This document shows, one piece after another, positions 1 to 5,779 of a stretch of DNA of 5,779 bases. Below the pieces are notes generated by a model. It was not told the origin of the DNA and searched no databases. It worked only from the letters and a program-made list of their open reading frames with translations. The position numbers and the translations under genes are program-made. The stretch covers positions 1 to 5,779 of the forward strand of contig QHUQ01000272.1 of NCBI GenBank assembly GCA_003221985.1, read 5' to 3'. This DNA comes from Gemmatimonadota bacterium. GTDB lineage: Bacteria > Gemmatimonadota > Gemmatimonadetes > Gemmatimonadales > GWC2-71-9. Each line of letters starts with the position of its first letter. Position 1 is the stretch's first letter.

Positions 1-1018
1 CGACGTCGAAATACGTCGTCTCGAGCTCGGCCACCTTGCCGCCGACGTGCACGAGGTCCATGCGCGCATCGAGCCGGCGGAACAGGCGGTGCGCCGTGTT
101 CAGCAGCGTCAGCGCGTCCTGGTTCCGGCCCATCGTCTGCATCAGCAGCGCCAGTTCGCGCACCGCCTCGGCTTCGTTCAGCACGGAGCCGGCGCTCACG
201 GCCAGCTCGATCGCCGAGCGCAGCCGCGACTCGCCGAGCGCGGGCCGGCCGGTCTCGCGATAGACCATGCCGATGAGTTTGTAGGCTTCCGACTTGTCGG
301 CGCGCAAATCGAGCTGATCGAAGATCGCGAGCGCGGCTTCGGCCATCCGGCGCGCCTGGTCGTAGCGCCCGCGCAGAAGGTACGCCTCGGCGTGATTCGC
401 GAGACACATCCCCTGCAAATACACGTCGCCGGCACGCTCGGCGATCTCGTAACTCTTGCTGAAATAGCTGTCGGCCCAGTCGTACTGCCGCAGGTCGGTA
501 TGAACGATGCCAAGATTGACGTATGCCCTGGCGGAGCCATGCTCGTCATTGGTGGCGCGATAGTTCTCGACGGCGCGCTCGTAATGCCGGACAGCCTCGA
601 CCAGCTGGCCCCGGATGTTCGCGAGAATGCCGAGGTTTTGCTCGACGCGTGCGAGGAGCTCGCGGGCCTGCCCGCCGCGCTCGAGCGCCTGGAGGAAGTA
701 CCCGCGCGCCTCTTCCACCGCGCCCGTGCGCAGCGCTAACCCACCCATCGTGTTCAGGGCTTCAGCGGCGAGGACGTCGTTGCCGAGCGCGCACGCCACC
801 TTGTAGCTGCGGTTACAGAAGTCGCTCGCCCGGGCCGACTCGTTGCGATGATGCAGCACGACGGCGAGCCGCCGCAGCGCCTCGGCGAGAATCGCCTTTT
901 CGCCGGATCGTTCGGCAGTGGAAATCGCCGCCTCGTAGAGCTGCACGGCTTCGGGGATGCACGCGGCCCGTTCGCGGCTGCGCGCGTCGTGCAGCAGATC
1001 GGCTGCCGATCTTACCAC
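1..1018 (-). CDS. TPR-repeat protein, N-terminal part (C-terminus beyond window; possibly HD-GYP phosphodiesterase)
   Basis: I translated the minus strand by hand: the frame is open from an in-frame stop at 1049-1051 down to base 1, giving 339 codons from a GTG at 1018-1016. The product is almost entirely helical TPR-like repeats, about seven, for example the segments reading VEQNLGILANIRGQLVEAV, AYVNLGIVHTDLRQYDWAD and EAYKLIGMVYRETGRPALG. There is no signal peptide or membrane segment, so it is probably cytoplasmic. The first ATG in frame (748) would remove about 90 residues including the first repeats, so GTG at 1018 is preferred. It overlaps the stop codon of the upstream lipoprotein gene by 7 bases and has no clear Shine-Dalgarno, which suggests translational coupling. 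From memory, the end of the visible part (HRLFRRLDARMDLVHVGGKV) matches Gemmatimonadota proteins in which such TPRs precede an HD-GYP cyclic-di-GMP phosphodiesterase domain. That domain is not in the window, so this is inference. Confidence 0.82.
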   Translation of the reverse strand, partial: MVRSAADLLHDARSRERAACIPEAVQLYEAAISTAERSGEKAILAEALRRLAVVLHHRNESARASDFCNRSYKVACALGNDVLAAEALNTMGGLALRTGAVEEARGYFLQALERGGQARELLARVEQNLGILANIRGQLVEAVRHYERAVENYRATNDEHGSARAYVNLGIVHTDLRQYDWADSYFSKSYEIAERAGDVYLQGMCLANHAEAYLLRGRYDQARRMAEAALAIFDQLDLRADKSEAYKLIGMVYRETGRPALGESRLRSAIELAVSAGSVLNEAEAVRELALLMQTMGRNQDALTLLNTAHRLFRRLDARMDLVHVGGKVAELETTYFDV

Positions 1019-1536
1019 GCGACCACGTAAGCGGAGAAGTGATTGACCTTACCCGTCACGCGCTTCGACAAGAGATTGTCGAGCGACAGGAGGTACGACA
1101 GGATAGTGAGGTTGTCGTTCGTATACGCGATCCGCTTCGGTAGGATCTTGCCGAGCAGGCTGCAGTTCGCGTAGCTCATGCTCAGCACGGCAGGAACGGC
1201 GAATTGCAGGCCCTCGGGCTGGAACTTGACGGCGTTTACGCCCAACCCAGTCGGCGCGGTCATCGTGATCGCCGTCGGCGCGGTGAGCGCGCGGGGCGGG
1301 ATCACGAGCGAATGCGGACCCGCGCTGATCGAACCGCCGGCTGCTCCGATCGTCGCGGTCGAGGACGCGTAAGGCAGGTTGGAGCACTTGAGCAATCCCG
1401 TCGCGCCAAGGAGGCCGCCGATCAGACTTGCGTCGGGCGCGGGAGCTGCGGGGACTGACGTTGGTGTGCGGTCGGTGCAAGCGAGTGCGACCACCAGCAA
1501 GAGAACGGGCGCGATGAGGAGGCGACGGGCCTTCAT
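1012..1536 (-). CDS. Small lipoprotein with ZU5-like beta domain
   Basis: The 174-residue product starts with a lipoprotein signal peptide: MKARR, a hydrophobic stretch at residues 6-19, then ALAC with Cys20 as the probable lipidation site. The -3 position is Ala, slightly off the usual lipobox. A Pro/Ala-rich linker follows (24-36). Residues about 60-125 resemble ZU5-type domains: the pattern T-A-T-I-G-x-x-G-G-S-I, then LVIPPRAL, then a strand rich in Thr (AITMTAP) and VKFQPEGLQF. ZU5-like modules are common in extracellular proteins and are thought to mediate protein contacts; no catalytic residues are visible. Cys51 and Cys125 could form a disulfide. The ATG at 1536 has a good ribosome binding site at 1543-1548. 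The gene is probably first in an operon with the TPR gene it overlaps. Its role is unknown. Confidence is high that it is a lipoprotein gene and moderate for the domain name. Confidence 0.85.
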   Translation of the reverse strand: MKARRLLIAPVLLLVVALACTDRTPTSVPAAPAPDASLIGGLLGATGLLKCSNLPYASSTATIGAAGGSISAGPHSLVIPPRALTAPTAITMTAPTGLGVNAVKFQPEGLQFAVPAVLSMSYANCSLLGKILPKRIAYTNDNLTILSYLLSLDNLLSKRVTGKVNHFSAYVVAW

Positions 1537-1542
1537 TAGTGA

Positions 1543-1548
1543 TCCTCT
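1543..1548 (-). promoter_or_regulatory. Ribosome binding site of the ZU5-like lipoprotein gene
   Basis: Read on the minus strand this is AGAGGA, six bases before the ATG at 1536. It fixes the start codon of the lipoprotein gene. Confidence 0.7.
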
Positions 1549-1600
1549 TTTAGGCGTTCGGAAGGGACCTTACCGGCGTACAACATGGGACTATTGAAGA

Positions 1601-1651
1601 GTCACTTCCGTGAGAATGGTCACAATGGGGACCGTTTTGGTGACATTGGGG
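1601..1651. promoter_or_regulatory. Cluster of GTCAC/GTGAC half-sites and 13-base direct repeats in the divergent promoter region
   Basis: Four related pentamers lie here: GTCAC (1601-1605), GTGAG (1610-1614), GTCAC (1619-1623) and GTGAC (1640-1644). The first pair forms TCAC-TTCC-GTGA with perfect 4-base arms. Two 13-base direct repeats overlap the last two: GGTCACAATGGGG (1618-1630) and GGTGACATTGGGG (1639-1651), which differ at two positions and start 21 bases apart, about two helical turns. The cluster lies 24 bases upstream of the kinase ATG, between two divergent genes. It therefore has the position and symmetry of an operator for a dimeric regulator, but no regulator is identified and no clear -35/-10 pair could be assigned. 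Confidence 0.4.
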
Positions 1652-1674
1652 TGGGGATACCATAGTTGGCGCCG

Positions 1675-3094
<1,420 letters not shown>

Positions 3095-3096
<2 letters not shown>

Positions 3097-3108
3097 CAAA
3101 TCTTTGTC
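3095..3108. other. Short perfect inverted repeat at the kinase stop codon
   Basis: GACAAA-TC-TTTGTC is a perfect 6-base-arm inverted repeat that includes the last two bases of the kinase stop codon. It stands in a locally AT-richer stretch before the TPR lipoprotein gene. It could be a small operator or nothing; the arms are short and not followed by a T-run, so it is not a convincing terminator. Confidence 0.25.
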
Positions 3109-3152
3109 TTGTGGTGGCCCGTACGAGACCGCAGGCTCCTCATATCCTGACC

Positions 3153-3157
3153 GGGAG
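3153..3157 (+). promoter_or_regulatory. Ribosome binding site of the TPR lipoprotein gene
   Basis: GGGAG lies five bases before the ATG at 3163 and supports that start, which also gives a complete lipoprotein signal peptide. Confidence 0.65.
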
Positions 3158-3162
3158 TCGAC

Positions 3163-4692
3163 ATGTCACGCTTCCATCGTCCCTTCGTCGCCGTCGCCGC
3201 TGCGTTCGTTTTGTGCTCGTGCGGCTCCGCACCGCCGCCGCCGCCGCCGCCGCCGGCCACTCGCGATCTGGCGGCGCTCGACACGGTGACGAGCGGCATC
3301 ATGGGTATGCCGGTGACGACGGCGTCCGCCGACGCCCGCAGTCATTTCCTGCAGGGCCAGCGCGAGCTGGATCTGGCGCGGAACTTCGAGGCACTCGATC
3401 ACTTCAAGCTCGCCGTGGCGGCTGACTCCACGTTCGCCATCGCCTATCTGAACATCGCGACCACCGGCAACTCGCTCGACGAATTCAAGACCAACCTGGC
3501 GCGCGCCGAGGCCCTGGCCGCGAAGGCGTCGGACGCCGAGCAGCTCCAAATCGAGATCGCGCGCCGGGGACTCGAGAACGACGCCAGCGGACAGCTCACG
3601 ACGGCGCAGCAGCTCGTGGCCAAGTATCCCGACAGCCCGCGCGCCTATCTCACCCTCGGCAACATCGAGACGGGACTGAACAAGAACGCCGAGGCCCGCG
3701 CGGCGTACGAGAAGGCGCTGTCCTTGGCGCCGAAATTCGCGGTCGCCCATATCGCCATTGGTACCTCATACCTGTTCGGTGAGCCGCGCGACTTCAAGCA
3801 GGCGCTGCAACATTTCCAGGCTGCCGCAGCGCTCGCGCCCAACGAACCGTCCATGCACGACTTCCTGGGCGACGCACAGCGCGCGTTGAACAACCTGTCG
3901 CAGGCGCGTGCCGAATACACCCGCGGCCACGAGCTGAATCCACGCGATGCGGGGATGCTGCAGCAGCGCGGCCACGTGAATTCCTTCGCGGGCGACTTCG
4001 ACGCTGCGCGCGCGGACTATGACTCGGCGATGGCGGTCGGACGCGGCAACGAGCGCGGTTTCTTCGCGCCGTTCCGCGCGTATGTCAGTGTCTACGCCGG
4101 GAACGCGCCGGGGGCAATCGTCGAGCTGAACAAGCTGGTCGCGGAGGCGGACGGGATGGGCCTACCGGATCCCGTCACGGTGAAGATCAACGCACTCTCG
4201 AATGTCGCGCTGATCGCGATTGACACGCGCGACTTTCCCTCAGCTGATGCCGCGCTCAAGCAGCGCACGCCGCTCATGATGCGGCAGGCCGATCAGGTCG
4301 GGAGCGCCGGCTTCCGCCGCGCGCAGGAGCAGAACATCGCCTACTTCAACGCCTGGCTCGCGGCTCGGAAAGAGGATTACAGGACCGCGCAACGCGAGAC
4401 CACCCGGCTGACCGCGCTCGTCACGCCGGATGCGAATCCGCGCAAGATGGAGCCGGTGCACCAGCTGAAGGGGTTCATCGCGTTGTATCAGGGGCACAAC
4501 GCGGAAGCGGCCACGCACTTCGCGCAGGGCAACCTGCTCGATCCGTACATCAAGTTCAATTACGCGATGGCGCTGGACGGTTCGGGTCAAGGCGACAAGG
4601 CGAAGCCGGTGTTTCGCGAGCTGGCGATCTACAACTTCAATAGCCTGGGCTATGCGCTGATAAGAAAAGAAGCACAACAAATGGCGATGTAG
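3163..4692 (+). CDS. TPR-repeat lipoprotein
   Basis: The 509-residue product begins with a signal peptide: basic n-region MSRFHRP, hydrophobic residues 8-17, then LCSC with Cys20 as probable lipidated residue. The Cys at -2 of the lipobox is unusual. Eight consecutive prolines (24-31) form a linker to the mature domain. TPR-like units lie at about 56-97, 159-192 (the clearest, PRAYLTLGNIETGLNKNAEA), 193-228, 229-262, 263-295 and 428-505, with helical, less canonical repeat-like sequence between. No enzyme motif is seen. TPR lipoproteins act as scaffolds for protein contacts in the cell envelope. The gene follows the kinase gene by 66 bases on the same strand, so it is probably co-transcribed, and its product could be a partner of the kinase's outer domain; this is inference from position. 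The gene ends before a large palindrome facing a convergent gene. I do not recognise a named family. Confidence 0.92.
   Translation: MSRFHRPFVAVAAAFVLCSCGSAPPPPPPPPATRDLAALDTVTSGIMGMPVTTASADARSHFLQGQRELDLARNFEALDHFKLAVAADSTFAIAYLNIATTGNSLDEFKTNLARAEALAAKASDAEQLQIEIARRGLENDASGQLTTAQQLVAKYPDSPRAYLTLGNIETGLNKNAEARAAYEKALSLAPKFAVAHIAIGTSYLFGEPRDFKQALQHFQAAAALAPNEPSMHDFLGDAQRALNNLSQARAEYTRGHELNPRDAGMLQQRGHVNSFAGDFDAARADYDSAMAVGRGNERGFFAPFRAYVSVYAGNAPGAIVELNKLVAEADGMGLPDPVTVKINALSNVALIAIDTRDFPSADAALKQRTPLMMRQADQVGSAGFRRAQEQNIAYFNAWLAARKEDYRTAQRETTRLTALVTPDANPRKMEPVHQLKGFIALYQGHNAEAATHFAQGNLLDPYIKFNYAMALDGSGQGDKAKPVFRELAIYNFNSLGYALIRKEAQQMAM
3232..3255 (+). repeat. In-frame (CCG)8 microsatellite coding for a polyproline linker
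   Basis: Eight perfect CCG triplets encode Pro24-Pro31 of the TPR lipoprotein, just after the lipidated cysteine. Slippage here would change linker length in steps of one residue without breaking the frame. Confidence 0.9.
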
Positions 4693-4739
4693 CTGAGGCT
4701 GTAGCAGCACTGGATGGATTTGAGGTTCGCACTCGCTTG

Positions 4740-4771
4740 TGTGGTTCCCACTCTAAAGAGTGGGAACCACA
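4740..4771. terminator. Perfect 15-base-arm palindrome between convergent genes, probable bidirectional transcription terminator
   Basis: TGTGGTTCCCACTCT (4740-4754), AA (4755-4756), then AGAGTGGGAACCACA (4757-4771): the arms match without error. As RNA it would form a 14-15 bp stem with a tiny loop on either strand. It lies 48 bases after the TPR lipoprotein stop and 61 bases from the stop of the convergent fucosidase gene, the place expected for a shared terminator. No T-run follows on either strand, so it is not a textbook intrinsic terminator. It could instead be a dispersed palindromic repeat or an RNA-stabilising hairpin. The structure is certain; the function is inferred. Confidence 0.5.
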
Positions 4772-4831
4772 TTCAACCTAGGACCACTCGTTCTCGTTGT
4801 GAATCGGGGGACCTATTCTGATATCCGGGCT

Positions 4832-5779
4832 TTATCCCGGCTCGGCAAACAGCCCCACGTCTGAAATGGCTGGACACACCGGGGCCCGTGTAACACGAAG
4901 TCGCACCCGCGACGTCGTGATGCGCGGGCCTCTGATCAACCGGCAGTTGCCGATGCTCGTCGCCGTCGCGAATTCCACCCAGTGATCGAGTCTCCATTCA
5001 TCCAGCGCGACAGATTCGACGCGCTGGCCGAGGGGTAGGTACTCGCGCAGCCGCACGACGTTGAATGAGACCTCCCGCGGCCACTCCAGCGTGAGGCTCG
5101 GGGTCCGCACGTCGTCGTCAGTCGCCCAATAGGTGATGCGGCTGCCGTCCAGGACGTTCCCTGGCACAAAGCGCCGATCCCTGCCGCCGCCGCGTGAATT
5201 ACTCGCGCTGATGCTGGCGCCCGCCGCAAGGTTGACCCCGAACGTCGCATCGATGATGCTCCGGAATTCGCGCAGCGCGTTGACGTCGTTGTCGTGAATC
5301 CGGCCGCGCCGGTCCGGCGGCAGATTGAGCAGGAACGAGGCGCCCCGGCCCACCGAGGAGTAGTAGAGATCGACGAGACCGCGCGCGGTCTTCACCTGGT
5401 CGTCTTCGCTCTTGTGATAGAACCAGCCGGGCCGGATCGACACGTCGCACTCGGCCGGCACCCAGTGCGAGCCGGGTCGGTCGCCGCGGTTCAAGCGGGC
5501 CGCGTCGGATCGACCGGGGGCGAAATCCTCGCTGTTGGAGGTGGCCCAGCAAGTCTCCCCGGCGACGCCGCGCTCGTTGCCCACCCACCGGATATCGGGG
5601 CCGGCATCGCTGAAGAGCACCGTGTCCGGCTGGAGGTCGCGCACCAGCCGCCACGTGGCCGGCCACTCGTAGTAGGTCGCGGGATCGATCTCGCGCCGCT
5701 CGTACGCGCCGCCGTAGTAGCCGTCGCCGCCATTGGCACCGTCAAAGAAGATCTCGAAGATGGGGCCGTACCCGGTCAA
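4832..5779 (-). CDS. GH29 alpha-L-fucosidase with C-terminal F5/8 type C domain (N-terminus beyond window)
   Basis: The frame is open to the right end, so this is the C-terminal 315 residues; the TTG at the edge is an internal Leu codon, not the start. Family-typical GH29 segments are clear: YGPIFEIFFDGANGG near the edge, FSDAGPDIRWVGNERG, GDRPGSHWVPAECDVSIRPG, then SVGRGASFLLNLPPDRRG and HDNDVNALREF. By family knowledge the Asp of FFDG (window residue 13) should be the catalytic nucleophile, and the Glu of GNE (about residue 69) the acid/base as in subfamily B enzymes; the latter is less sure. The last 120-125 residues form an F5/8 type C (discoidin-like) module, starting near ASISASNSRGGG and including NVLDGSRITYWATDD and a closing ISDVGLFAEPG. 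It hydrolyses terminal alpha-L-fucose from glycans, probably outside the cytoplasm, though the signal peptide is not in view. The gene is convergent with the TPR lipoprotein gene and ends near a large palindrome. Confidence 0.93.
   Translation of the reverse strand: MTGYGPIFEIFFDGANGGDGYYGGAYERREIDPATYYEWPATWRLVRDLQPDTVLFSDAGPDIRWVGNERGVAGETCWATSNSEDFAPGRSDAARLNRGDRPGSHWVPAECDVSIRPGWFYHKSEDDQVKTARGLVDLYYSSVGRGASFLLNLPPDRRGRIHDNDVNALREFRSIIDATFGVNLAAGASISASNSRGGGRDRRFVPGNVLDGSRITYWATDDDVRTPSLTLEWPREVSFNVVRLREYLPLGQRVESVALDEWRLDHWVEFATATSIGNCRLIRGPRITTSRVRLRVTRAPVCPAISDVGLFAEPG

Noticed and set aside
196..549. 117-codon minus-strand open frame within the TPR gene
   Set aside because: It is in a different frame from the continuous TPR reading frame and its product is low-complexity Ser/Arg/Pro sequence typical of GC-rich shadows.
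47..739. 230-codon plus-strand open frame opposite the TPR gene
   Set aside because: It is the antisense shadow of the minus-strand TPR frame, which reads as a coherent repeat protein across the same bases; the plus-strand product has no recognisable domain.
3166..3750. 194-codon minus-strand open frame opposite the TPR lipoprotein gene
   Set aside because: It is an antisense shadow; the long Arg run simply mirrors the CCG repeat.
4698..4708. GCTG-TAG-CAGC mini hairpin after the TPR lipoprotein gene
   Set aside because: Four-base arms are expected by chance, and the much stronger palindrome at 4740-4771 lies just downstream.
4825..4840. Small hairpin CCGGG-N6-CCCGG at the fucosidase stop codon
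   Set aside because: The stem is only five base pairs and has no T-run after it, so it is likely chance in GC-rich DNA.

Overview
The window is GC-rich, bacterial and densely coded. It holds five protein genes, two of them cut by the window ends, and no RNA gene, insertion sequence or CRISPR array. Gene style points to Gemmatimonadota, or a neighbouring group such as Acidobacteriota: a Hanks-type kinase with a single membrane helix, TPR lipoproteins, a small ZU5-like lipoprotein, and a TPR protein resembling Gemmatimonadota TPR/HD-GYP proteins. This assignment rests on family recall, not on a marker gene.

Left part, minus strand (1-1536): a ZU5-like lipoprotein gene (1012-1536) is followed, with a 7-base overlap, by a long TPR protein gene that starts with GTG near 1018 and runs off the left end. 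The two probably form an operon. A 130-base divergent intergenic region (about 1537-1674) carries a cluster of GTCAC/GTGAC half-sites and two near-identical 13-base direct repeats.

Centre, plus strand (1675-4692): a membrane-bound Ser/Thr protein kinase with all catalytic motifs and a small extracytoplasmic C-terminal domain, then after 66 bases a 509-residue TPR lipoprotein. They are probably co-transcribed. They may work as a cytoplasmic signalling kinase with a cell-envelope protein-binding partner, but that link is inferred from gene order only.

Right part: a perfect 15-base-arm palindrome (4740-4771) lies between the TPR lipoprotein gene and a convergent minus-strand gene, 4832 to the right end. 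That gene encodes the C-terminal 315 residues of a GH29 alpha-L-fucosidase with an appended F5/8 type C (discoidin-like) carbohydrate-binding module. It suggests degradation of fucosylated plant or animal glycans.

No clearly new system is visible. The points most worth a second look are the half-site cluster in the divergent promoter region, the kinase/TPR-lipoprotein pair with an unusual kinase C-terminus, the perfect intergenic palindrome, and the overlap-coupled TPR gene that probably continues into a signalling domain outside the window.
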